Part shown: positions 14,801 through 26,192 of the stretch, in pieces
Layout of the letters: every line of letters begins with the position of its first letter
Position numbering within the stretch: position 1 is the stretch's first letter
From: Isoetes taiwanensis
Taxonomy: Eukaryota; Streptophyta; Lycopodiopsida; Isoetales; Isoetaceae
Length of the DNA: 64,000 bases
Assembly (NCBI GenBank): GCA_021234155.1
Contig: JAJEKV010000082.1
Coordinates: 1,607,377-1,671,376, forward strand
Direction: 5' to 3'
Made by a program: the position numbers and the translations under genes
The notes under the pieces: model-generated
Database searches by the model: none
The model's input: only the letters and a program-made list of their open reading frames with translations
What the model was told of the DNA's origin: nothing

Positions 14801-15439
14801 CGCGCGGATAAGGCTAACTGATCAATTTGGGAAGAGAGGGGAGCCTGCATTCCTCGCCTTTATGTACCGGTTGGATGCCGGTCCGCAGAGTCCGAATTGA
14901 AGTCGGTCGTCCGATGACTTACATGTTTCTAAGAAAATGAAGTTGTAACCATTGTCAATTAATGCAAGACTTATTTTGAAATCTCTATTCTTTTTTTTTT
15001 GAAGGATCGCATTAACTAATACAACTGGCGAAATATTGAAGAGCTGCATAGTACCTCGCTTCACACCTGTGTAGCAAGCGCGGACTCCACCTAATAAGTG
15101 TACCTATGTAATAACTCATGCCACAAATCTCCCTTTGTGCGTTCAGTAATGTGGAGGGTTCTTTTTCCCGCATCACGCTTTTGACTCCTCGCCTTTTTCC
15201 TCGAGGGGATGATATGATAGATATAACTTGGTAATTACCATGACTAAAGCCCGAGGTCGTGATCTCAAGATTCCTCAACACCTCTGGCGCGCCGCCGCTT
15301 CCGTGATGAGCTACAACAACCAGTTTTACACATGAAAGGCCGACTCTAAGCCGACTACCTACTAGGTATTAACTCCCCAAAAGGACTCCTCCTCTCTTTG
15401 ATCAGCGGAGTGAGGTATGAAAGAGTAATAACCCATCAC

Positions 15440-15570
15440 GGGCTGATATCCTAACAGAAAACATGCAAGGTTCCGTCTCCACGTACCTACCACACATGGG
15501 ACATAAGTCGCCGATCCGAGGGCTGATCCTCGCGGAACCCATGTGTTCACCCTCAGAGAACGGTACCAAT
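15440..15570 (-). pseudogene. LINE ORF2 C-terminal zinc-motif (zf-RVT-like) relic
   Basis: The minus strand reads IGDLCPMCGRYVET followed, after a frameshift, by LACFLLGYQP. This resembles the plant LINE zf-RVT pattern (C..C...vE...H....C). The second metal pair is not preserved: the expected histidine is lost in the indel. It sits about 1.4 kb downstream of the reverse transcriptase block on the same strand, the usual place for this domain. Confidence 0.5.
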
Positions 15571-16689
15571 CCGCCACAAAGAATATCTCAATCTTGGGGC
15601 TTAGATTGGTTCCACCACCTCCGTGATAACTTCCACTCATCCCCAGTAATCAAGATCCATCCATCCGAGGGAGGTAACCATCTCTTGAACCGCCGTAAGC
15701 TCAAGTAACAGATTCTCACAAACTTTGAGGGGATCCACTCGCGGCACTTCCACACACGCCCTCGATGCCTCGGGGTGTAAGCAGAGTACGGGCCACCCGC
15801 GGCTCCGTGATAGTACGATCCCGCTCCCCAAGCCGTAAATCTATAATCTAAACAATTCGCTGTGGTGCTAGCTTCATCCATATACCAATCCGCCAATCAC
15901 AAACTCCTTACATCATGCTCTATCCGCTACTGGACTCGTGGATCAACAGAGGCTGTAACTACGTGTGCGCAGGGTCCAAGGGGATCCACCACTACGACGC
16001 CCAACCGGTAACGCACTGGCGGCATCAAGTGCAAACAAAGGATCTGGACTGCCCTGTGCTCAGCAGGGAGCCTTCAAAAACGCGAGGCATGAGCATACCG
16101 CCTGACATCCACAAACAACGTCAAGTGAGCCGCTACGGCACGTGACGGGCTTGTGGAAAGCTATGGAATGAGACAAATGATCGGTGAAGTAAGACCATGC
16201 CCCGTGAGTCGAAATGTTTCAAGAATAGCAAACAACTTAGACAGAGACCCTCGCCATGCAAAATGACAGATCAAAAAGCCGAGTCCACCAAGCAATGGAT
16301 CTGGACGCACTTCCACCAGCCACCTTCACTACCGCCTCCTCATTGCCTCCCCTACACAAAGTTACTTAACCATAGCGATTTCCTCAGACCTACTGTGCCG
16401 GGATGATAGAGGCCATATAAATATGAGTCGAAAGCAAAGGACGACTTCGCCATCAGGACTTCGCCAAACGGCGGATGCCTTCCCCTTCCACCAATTGAGA
16501 TGCCGACGCCAGCCCAACCTGTAATGTCTTCCCACACCACACAGGTCAGATATCAATGCCAAAACTAATGCCCAAAAGCCTAGAGCATGTGTTCCGCGCA
16601 CGCTGGGCTTCGCCATGGGAATTGGGGGACACCCACCTGAGGCTCACTGCCTACCACACAAAGCAAGCCGCAGCACTTTAATTAATTCA

Positions 16690-17110
16690 TAAGGCAGCCT
16701 GTATAAGGAAATGTGTCCAGCAGCCTCTCCTTCAGATTCACCAGACTACGCATCCCGGCAAGAGGAATGAACGCCATGTCGATCCCAACCCATCCATCTC
16801 TGGGCCATCCTCAGGGCCCTCCACCACACCAAATTTCCACCGCAAAGTCAACAATCGCTGCAGAGGGCCTCCGCTACAATGGTGAAGAGGAAGGATGCCG
16901 TGAGGGCATCCCCGACTTAACTCCACGCCCCACCCCAAAGACGGAGGAGACCTACCATACGTGGAGGGTCGCCCATGTGACACTGTGAGCTTCATAACCA
17001 CCAGAAGGCCTTCCGGCGAACCAAAAGCCAACATCATCTTTTCAAGAACGCCCACCGCGACACTATCATAGGCCTTGCTTAAATCCAGCCTTCACACACC
17101 ACACCACGCG
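16690..17110 (-). pseudogene. LINE ORF2 reverse transcriptase palm relic
   Basis: Motif A reads LDLSKAYDSV at 17,059-17,088, followed by VLEKMMLAFGSPE, which matches the 'W.FLe.mL..lGFp..w' helix of plant L1 reverse transcriptases. About 165 bases further, a SRG-(RQ)GCPLSP region and FLFTIVAEAL (16,863-16,892) mark motif B. At least two frameshifts lie between motifs A and B. The YADD motif expected just beyond, near 16.75 kb, was not identified. The order and spacing make this a firm LINE call even though the frame is destroyed. Confidence 0.8.
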
Positions 17111-18049
17111 CCCAAAGAATGCCCCTCAAATGCCGGGCCAAGCATATCATTGAGAATCACCGCCTCGAATGAAGCCGCATCGCATGGTACTAATCGCTTT
17201 TCTCAAGACAACTTGCGCTTCTGCTTTAAAGTGCTCGCAATAATTTTGTAAATCAGCCACGTATGTAAGTGATGGGCTCAATCGTAAATGACAAATTGCC
17301 TCACCCTGGGTATCACCCAAATGCGCCTCGTATTGAGCCTATAGTCCAACGCTACCGCTCGAAGCAATCTTGATAGGTCCGGCTTCCACCGAAGTCCCCC
17401 ACCCAATCCCAATATTCCAGAAGAACTCGATCTAATGCCATCCGCATCTCTATTACCCTGTGAGGGGCCGTCACTCTGACTCCTCAAGCTTTGTGAGCTG
17501 AGCCGCAAAGAATCGCCTCTTTCGCTGACACCTTACATGCCACTTTATCGGTAGGAACAATCTCCTCCACCACGTGCCTGGTGGTAGGGTATGTCTTCTC
17601 CCCGAAGAATCGAGAAAAGTGATGAAAAGTTGCTCGCTTAATGTCCACCGCGACGCAAGATAATACCATCACCCAATGACAAAGGGACTTTACATAGAAG
17701 CCGTGATACTCTTCGCCGCTACCAAGAACATCTCGAATTAGTGTCCCTCCCCAACCAGTGATCCCTGCTCTCTACCCGCCGGCGCCGCCTGATTCATCTC
17801 GGCAGCACGCAACAAGAAAATCTCATTCTCCGCGACCCCATCGATGGCTTTCCAGACCTCAGCCTCTTCCAACTCGCGATACAACAAGCTTCTAACACCT
17901 CCTCTCTTGACGAAAGCTCTCGCGACGCCTTAAAGACTTAGCAAATGCCTTAACTCCTCGAAGCATACCTCGCACTATTCCCCGCCTATCCCTAACTATT
18001 CCCGGAAGGTGCTTAAACCAAATCAGCATCCCCAAGAGAAATCAGATCC

Positions 18050-18660
18050 TTCCGTGATAAGCGTATTTTAACTTGAACACGCGGCGTTCTACCGCGTGCC
18101 TCGCTTCCTGAGATTAACTGAGGGAAATGATCGAGATCGGGCGCAGGATTAAAATGTTCGTCCGCTTTAAGCCGCAGGCGCCGTCCGCCAAGCAGGTATT
18201 AACATAGCACCCCGGCCATGCCGCAGCATAGCGCCCACCTACTTCTCGCCCACCGACATAATTCATGTGAATGAAGAGTCGCCGCCGCTCGCCGCTGCAT
18301 GTGGAGTCCAGCACACACACGCATCAGCCGCCGCTTTCAAAACCCCCGTGACGACTTCCGCCTCCTCTCACACACCCATTTTAAATCCGACGCAACTATG
18401 TTGAAGTCAGCCCCAACAAAGCAGCCTAAGCCACATCCGCACCTGTGGATGCCACCTTATGTCTTAACGACGCTTCCTCTCTCTCGGCCGCTACAAATAA
18501 GTTGTGGGCATAAACATTCACAATCCCCACCTCGTACCTCATGCCACTTGATGATGACCCACCTACCCCAACGGCCACCAAAGGAGAAAGTCACTTGCAC
18601 GCGTATCTTCCACGTATACCCCACCTCTTAGAGGCCCCGGGAATGGCGCATCAGCAGCTG
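18050..18660 (-). pseudogene. LINE ORF2 endonuclease domain relic
   Basis: On the minus strand, about 18,533-18,481 reads VGIVNVYAHNLFVAAERE, matching the apurinic-type endonuclease strand 'i.NVYAPN....R..FW'. About 18,420-18,382 reads GCFVGADFNIVASD, matching 'W.iGGDFN.v' with one base change and one insertion. Further on, about 18,160-18,115 reads LDHFPQLIS in one frame, resembling the 'SDHFPL' catalytic region. The domain nicks target DNA to prime reverse transcription in L1 elements. Indels between motifs put them in different frames, so the domain cannot be made as one protein. Confidence 0.65.
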
Positions 18661-19523
18661 TTGATATCAGGCTCCAAACATATCCAATGCCCGAGTCCCC
18701 CGCGGATTAATTTATGCCCTCGAAGATACAAGATATCCGATCCAACTTATTTAACGTACCATCGCTATTTCCGCCCCTTCTTCGCTGGTGACGCACACCG
18801 AACGCTCCAGCCAGCCAATCGCTTTGTTCATAACCGCAAACGAAGAAGCGGTTCTTACGATGCTTCTTCTTCCTACCATCGCCTTGCCGCAGCGCTCCCG
18901 ATCCGAAGTTGTATGGAATCCGTGAGCGGCAAGTATCCGGTGAGAACAATCCCCGATCCAAATCACAGCCCCGCCCACGCATACCCGCCACCTTATCCAG
19001 ATCCATTCCTCCGAGGAGGCTTGGGTGGATGGAGACGGAGTCCGACGATCGTGATCGGGCCGCCTTCACCACCCCGCACTCCAACTGGCCGGATTGCCGC
19101 CGCCGGGCCCGCCTTCCCCGGTCGCTTCGGATGTGAAGCAACTTCCGCCACCATCCGAGGAGATATCGATCCTCGCTCCATCGCTGCCAGCTCACCGGCC
19201 CATACTCCCAGATGGGACCGAGGTGGCTCGTCCGCCGGGACCGACCGGGTCCCGGGCTGATGGAACCTCCTCCCCTACCCGGATGGAGTCAATCGTCCCC
19301 TCGGCCTTCTGGAACCTCCCTCCGCCCCGACGCCTGAGCATCAAGAATGTGCCCGGGAACTGGGAGCCGGTAGCCCGGCTAAGACCCGTGAGCTGAAATA
19401 TCCTGCGGGATCTCGCCTATCTAACAAATCGAGAGGAAACCGAAAATACCAATCTCCGCTTCCAATCACATCAAGGAGGCAAGTGGACTATCTCATGGTA
19501 AAGCCACACGCATCTTCTACTAA

Positions 19524-19775
19524 CTATGGAGGCGCATTATGGCCATCGAGCCCATTAGCCATCAGAATCATGAACTCTCGCAACAACATGTCCGGGAGAT
19601 CCATTACCCGAACCAACACTCGATCTTCAGTGGCCGACAATGACCGAAAGCATTCACCCCCGGGCATACGCCGGTAACCGATAATTCCCCACATGAGGTC
19701 AACCCCTCCGCTACTACCTTCCATCACGAGGCGATCAAACATAAGAAGGAAAAAATTGTTCCCCGTGAACTTCAA
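19524..19775 (-). pseudogene. LINE ORF1 DUF4283-like RNA-binding domain relic
   Basis: The 83-residue frame reads GNNFFLLMFDR near its start, then RLVMEG, IIGYRRMPGGE, DRVLVRVMDLPDMLLREFM and a final MANGLDG. This follows the DUF4283 pattern of plant L1 ORF1 proteins: a hydrophobic strand with aromatic residues, 'RV.EG', a basic 'W/GYRR' strand, 'vWVRV.gLP' and an 'iA..iG' helix. In L1 elements ORF1 binds the element RNA in a ribonucleoprotein before reverse transcription. It lies 5' of the endonuclease and reverse transcriptase relics on the same strand, as expected. The usual CCHC zinc knuckle downstream was not clearly found. Family assignment is from remembered motif spacing, not a search. 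Confidence 0.6.
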
Positions 19776-22700
19776 GGATCAAATCTGCGAGATCCCCACC
19801 GCTAAAGTGAGGCTTGCAGCCACCACCACTCTCCCCGGGGTGTCCAAAGATCAAAGATAGCACACTTACGACGAGACTAGGGGTTGGAAATAGAATTTTG
19901 AGATGTCACATGATCTAACTCGACTATGGCCGCCGAGGCCAATCAGTCCACCCGCAACTCCCTCCTATTGTGGCCGTTCAAGAAGGCCGCAAGCCTCCTC
20001 CATCCCGGATAAGAATCTGCTAGGCCACTCGGTGATGCCGTAATCCATTCCGAACTCACGGCCACATAGCCGACTCAATCAGATCAAGCCATTCCCGGCC
20101 ATGCAGACTGGGCCGCCTTGGTTCCGCTCCCCTCACCCACACGCCCCCAAACTTGGGCTCAGTCACTTCCCCACTACCACGCTACTGTGGGTCACGCACC
20201 TTAGTTCGTGGCAAACTGGCTACCTGCCTCTACCATCAAGAAAGGATCTCTCCCAAGAACGTGAAACAAAGCGAGCTTGATCTAGCCACCCTGAGCCAGC
20301 CCCAGCGCCCTACTACTCTGACCTCTACCCCCTGCCTCCCCGCTACCAAGCATACATCCACTCCACTGCACCTCCCCGCCTCGGCTCCAACCTCGCATCA
20401 AGCATCTAAGATGCTCCATGACCGCGGGGGGATGAGCCACGCCCATCCCAATCGACCTCCAGGCCCTCTCCCCCGCCCTAGCCGCAACCCCAAACCCCCT
20501 CAAGCGCGTGCCGCTTCCCTCCCAAGCCATTGAATCAAAATGTATGGGCCGTGATTGCTCAAAGATCCCTTAAAAACAATTTCCAAAATGCTTTTCAAAG
20601 TAGTATGAGGAGGAAGCCAGATGGATAGCATGTTAGATTACAATAGAGAAGTCAAGTATCGCTCGACGTAAAATACAAGAGTTTCTCCATACAAGAAAGA
20701 CGGGAGGAGGTATGTATCTAGATAGAATAAAGATGGGAACATCCAATTCACCTTCTTGAAGCCTAAGTAAGTATTCATCCTATATCAGAGGAACTTAAAT
20801 ATATGTAGCATTTTATTTGGCATTCACACGACTTCAAGTAGCTTGCAATTTACCTCGTGTTTAGAGAGGAGAATCCTCATATCAAAAATTGCATTGCACT
20901 TTTGAGAGATTGAAACCGAAGCTTTTGTAAGGAGGATGCGTGAGAGGGCATACATGCCATTGTATCTACCACTTGAAATTTGAATACATCATGCGTGATT
21001 TGAATGTACTGGCAGTACCCAGTGGAGTTCATGATAATTGCGAACCGCCAATCGTGAGATTTGTGGCCTTGGCCCGTAATGTGCAAAACCAAGGAGCATA
21101 CAATCAAGTGCACCAAAGATTTATGGAGACAAGTGGTCCGGGCAAAGAAAGGTGATTTATAGAGTGGTTTGATCATAATCGCTGATGTTGGCGTAAAAAA
21201 ATGGGTTGGATGAATAGAAAATGTCCACAGAAATGGATGGCACGCGTTCAGACTTCAGTTTACCGGAAGACATTTGAAAAGCAAACTGCGGGACCAGTCG
21301 AATTGCAGTGATCAAGAAAGGCTTTGAGGTACAAACCGCCTTGAGATTAGTACGTATGAGAGAAGTCCCAAAGAGTTTCAAGAGTGATGTGAAGAAGGTA
21401 ATATCGCATTTTGTTCCACACACTACATAGCACATTGGCAGCCAATCGGCTTTAAACAAATTGTGTCATCATTTCTAGAAGATACAATTGTATCTCAAGT
21501 ATTGACTTTGGGTGCAAAATTACAAAGATCAAGATCCGCATCGAGCCCTACCAATACCCGCGCTGCACTAAGTTTCTATACTTGTTCACATACATAGATA
21601 CGACAAAGTTCTGCTATTCCTGTTTCGGTAAGTGCATACGTAGCAGCACCTGCCCAAAGAAGAAAAAAAAAAAAGAACAAAAAGATCGGGAGCAGACAGA
21701 ATAGACTCAAATAATGGTAGGAAGATCATAAAAGAGACTCACTTTATGGAGCTTGATGATAAAGTGCATGGACTCCATTATTTGTGAACACCGCCACAAA
21801 AGCATGCGTTGCATGGCTTAAGGAAATCGTGAAATAGAGTATGAGAAGCATTGGTTTGGAGTGATGATCAGCCATCACAATTCAAGTCAATGAAAACCTT
21901 TTTTTTCTTAGGCAGTACTTCAATGAATGACAAGGAAATAGTGTGGAACTACTTTGCCAATGCCACATGGTAAAGATGAACATGATGGTGCGTAAGCCGC
22001 TATCGTATACGCTAAGTAAGGAACAACTCAAACCCAATGGTGTGCAAATCAGGCATGCTAAAAGATATTGTAAAATTCTCTCAGGTACATATTTTGTGCA
22101 CACCAAATTGATGAAACAGATGAGATCAAAAGATATTTTTGAAAATTGAACCTCATTACAAAACATGAAGAATAGTGAAATTGAAATTTAAAGGCACAAA
22201 GAAGATTCATCGATTCGTTCGCCGCCAAAGAAGATCAAACAGCTTGCTCATAGATGCCTCACACATTATGTTTCATTGCTTTTGCATGGATCATAATTGG
22301 GACTCCTCAAGATCAATACAGTAGATTTGGAAAGTGGGAGGTAACCTACTTAAAACCAAAAGGAGTTGAGAAGAAAAATGAGACTCTTTGAATGTCAAAT
22401 GAATGGATCAAGAATTTGCAGAGGTAGGTGACAATTTTGGTAAAAGGAATGTCGAGGTAGATTGACACCCAGAGGGTGTGGACTTCTTTACATCCTCAGC
22501 GCAATGCAACCCAAATGCACACTCAAGATTCATACAAAGATTTGGATGGGGCAAAAATTTGGAGTGCATGATAGTAATCTTATGGATTGTATTATCAATT
22601 CTTGGTACTCTAAGTACATGCTTGTCACTAAACAACCCGCTTCCTCGCGGTAATGTACCATGTGTGGTAAGATATCCTAAAATTGATATGGACAAAATAG

Positions 22701-25700
22701 AAGGCATTGCATATGCACACAAAAAATTTCACAGAGACCCATGAAAAAAATTATGGGCCAGCCTCCCAATAACATTGTAATTCTTTTGGACACTTAACCA
22801 AATTGATGTTATTCTTTCTGCGATTTGTTGTTCCAAAGACTTCCAAGCACGTAGCGCCATTTTGTATATATATTAATAATAGTAGGATGACAAGGGTGGT
22901 GTGCATGGACACGCATTTCTAAATGAAGATTGAATTGTTGTTTAGAATGTAGATTTGTGACATTGGAATAAGATTCAATTATTTATTTTGGTACATCACT
23001 ATCCCAACATTCTTGGCAAAATTATATTGTCAAGGCATTTCTCATGTGACATGGGTCAATTGACCATATGAACATTTAAGCCCTCAAGTTAATAATTAAT
23101 TGTTCCCGGGCGCTGCAGGAGGTTTTTCGCATAATCGACGCTTCTACAGAGATTTACACTAAAGCCAAGCTTAAGCTCTTCTCACAAACTCACGCCCCCC
23201 CATTCCCCAATTTCTTCTCCTCAAGACTTTCCCCAATTCCTCCAAGACTCCGCCTAACTACCAATCCCAAGATGAAGAGCACATACGCAGGGAGCCGAGG
23301 TCACCTCCAGAGGCGCTTACTAAGTCATGAGAAAAGTTCCTCCACTCTTCCTCCCACCTTTGCCTCAAGTATTTGTCTTTCCTCCTTTCCCATTTACCTC
23401 ATCAGCTTCTCAATTTTCCCTAACCATCCGATTGATTCGACTCGACTTCGATTCTTCCTCGACTTCTATGAGGAATCGTAAAATGAGGAATCTGAATGTC
23501 TTCAAGAAAGGAATATGTCATCATAGCTTCCGGGTAAGGGTGGATAGGGAATCCTAAGAAGAAGACGAAGTCCTGGCGAAGAAGTCGGCGAAGAAGAAGA
23601 ACAGCGTAAACAGCATTAATTCCACGACTTTGCGTACTTCATGGCGCCATAAATGGTGGTATGCATGTTTCATTTGTTTCTTTTAATCAATTTTTCATTT
23701 TCATTTACGACCAATTTCTTTGTTATTGGTGCTGCGTATGGAGAATGAAGGGCCTCCCAAATTGCCTCCCGTTTTTGACTGCTTCCGGGCTCACAGACAC
23801 CAAGAAGACACCCCGAAGAAGACCCCCTCAAGACACCTCAAGAAGACATCGGCCCGGAAAGGGTCAATTTGTTCAGAAAAAATTTGTTTATATCCCGAAG
23901 ACACTGCCCGAGGGCCTGTAAAAATCTTGTTTCTATAAAAAAAGTTTTTTGTCTCTATCAAAGTTTCGCTCTACCAAAGTTTTGCCTCTATCAAATGTTA
24001 TTTTGTCTATCTATCAAATATATGGTTGAATTTTGCAATGTACCCATTCAGATTTTACCAAGTTTCAAACACTAAGCATTTTAATTAGTTTCCCCAGTTG
24101 CTTGTGAGGTTAATCGAACACACGAAAGCACTTATGCAATAAAATGTACTAGGTGTGAACAAATAGCCAACAAAGGAAGTTAATCGCGACCTTAATCACA
24201 TGACTTAAGCATTTGATGACATTAACACTTCCTCAGCTGCTAAGCAACTACGCATTTAGTAACTCACAACAAGATGACAATAAGCAGACTGGCCATTAAG
24301 ACTCATACTCGCATCAGCACTTGCAGTAATTTTTTAAGCACTTGATAAGTTTTCTACATCCCTTGCACAAGATTGAAGTAGATATAAAACAATATAGCAA
24401 AACTTATAGACAAGTCCGCATTGACTACATAAAACAATATAGCAAAAACATTCTTAAATTAAGATAAAGATGGTACATGAAAAGTGTAGGATTCCCTTGG
24501 CCTAAATAAAATGACAATCGTGCCAATAATCATAAATGTCTCGTGCTTAATCACAAGAATGGAGAATGACAAAATTCATCACCATAAACCTTTCTCCAAT
24601 TCCTCCTTCACAAACCTCGCTAATCAGTAAATCGCTTTCCGTAAAGCTCTTCCAAGCATAGCGCTTCATAACTGCCTATCCGGCTCTTAGGCCGTGGCTT
24701 GTATTTGTGTGTGTGTTCTTCTACCAAGAATTTCCATTTTTCCTCAGCCTTGGCCTCAAAGTATTTCTTCTATCTTTTGGGGTGAGTAACAAGTAGCACT
24801 TCCATCATAGACATCCATCTTGAATGCGTGTACCGCCAGTAAATTTCAGGACCGCTAAGGTAAGATTCTGTATAATGAATCATCAAGAAGCAAAAGTCTT
24901 ACCTTGAATCTTGGGTATGACTCATATATTTTCCCAAGTGGCTTCATCATGACTGACATTCTCGTTTATAGGGTGGTGAAAACTGGGTTCACACATTTTC
25001 CCCGTCCCTATACAAATTGAAATTGGCCCCTCAAATCTGGACATAGTAATTTGGCAAAGACATCTTCCACATTAGAGAGTTGCATTGATGACCATATACC
25101 AACACAACACTTCAGAATAAAAGTCTTCAAGAAGAACATCAGCTCGGTCTCTAATATCATCACTTTCTTTCTCGCTAGTGTATGTCATTGTCAACCCCGC
25201 CTTCCGCTGCATAAAAATTATTTGCACCAAATGTTTTTACCAACACACCATTTAAATCCAAGATAATGAGTTTATCTTTTACCGCTAAATCAATATTTAG
25301 TACGCGCAACATCCTCAATACCTACACAACAGAATTACTACATGAATAAATAGATGAAGATGAAAAATGAAAAATACAATGTGGAAACCTTCTCAGACAA
25401 CAAAGCAGGATTCTCTCACCTAACAAGTAATCAACTTGTAATCCTACAAGAATGCAACAAAAAGAAAATCAATAATATTCAATGTTTTATAACACTAAGT
25501 TGTGGCCTTCTTGGCCAAAGAATGCCTACACCCCTTTCCAGTAGTTATTAAGGGCAAAGAATCACAGAAGATCGTGCCTCATCTCAAACTTGAGGGCCTC
25601 GGGATTCTCAAGATTTTCTTCCCCGTGAACACACTTCGAGCAAAAAGTGGTGGTGTCATGATTGAGATCGCTTCCCCAGATCTTTAGTATAGCTACTTTG

Positions 25701-26180
25701 CTCTCTTCAGAGTCTCTAACAACTTTTGTTATCCTCCCAAAATTTTGCCCCTCTTTTGTTCTTTTGCCCTTGGCAAATATTCACCTGTTGCCCTCATCCG
25801 GCGGGAATTACTCCTCAACTTCCTTTAGTGCTTCAAGGTGTACAATCGGTCCTGTTTTTCCACAACCGTGCCGCGGTTTACAGCCTTCTTCTATGGCTGG
25901 ATGTTTCGACTGGTGGTGGTGGTTCGATGTTGCATTCAAATCACCATAATTGATCAGATTCTATAGGACTCCTGCAGGGGTAGTGCATCTTCAAATGGCA
26001 ATTCATTGTCCTTCTTGAACCTCAAGGGTGAGACTCAATTGCGTAGACTACACACATCCTTTTGGTGTACTATTAAAGCACTCCGCAACATGGCTACAAA
26101 ACCTAGCTCACAACATAATTCCTCTCGCACCTTCTGTGGCAAACTATGAATACATTGTCCTCCTCAACAATGAACAACAA

Positions 26181-26192
26181 GCTGCGATACCA
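26181..26192 (-). other. Degenerate Copia-type primer-binding site
   Basis: On the minus strand the 12 bases read TGGTATCGCAGC, two mismatches from TGGTATCAGAGC. That is the site, complementary to the initiator methionine tRNA 3' end, used by most plant Copia elements. It is preceded by 'ccaaca', as in many plant Copia 5' LTR/PBS junctions. No matching LTR or gag/pol frame was found nearby, so this would be a lone relic or a chance match. Confidence 0.35.

Larger units (their letters stand above)
15000..20080 (-). mobile_element. Degenerate, near full-length L1-type LINE retrotransposon
   Basis: A minus-strand series of LINE landmarks occurs in the correct order: an ORF1 DUF4283-like domain (about 19.78-19.52 kb), an endonuclease (about 18.65-18.05 kb), reverse transcriptase motif A LDLSKAYDSV (17,059-17,088), the FLFTIVAEAL block after the RQGCPLSP position (16,863-16,892), and a zinc-motif CPMCG near 15.5 kb. 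About 5 kb is the usual length of a complete plant L1. Every frame is broken many times by 1-2-base indels, so no intact protein remains. The block is much more GC-rich than its surroundings and still keeps many CpG dinucleotides, which is unusual for an old methylated element. Element ends and target-site duplications were not resolved. Confidence 0.8.

Noticed and set aside
15588-15896. Possible LINE RNase H domain on the minus strand
   Set aside because: It would precede the zinc motif instead of following it, and the catalytic D-E-D spacing is not visible.
18541-19260. 239-codon plus-strand open frame
   Set aside because: It lies antisense to the LINE ORF2/ORF1 relic in GC-rich DNA, is very Pro/Arg/Ser-rich, and has no family motif; high GC lengthens chance frames.
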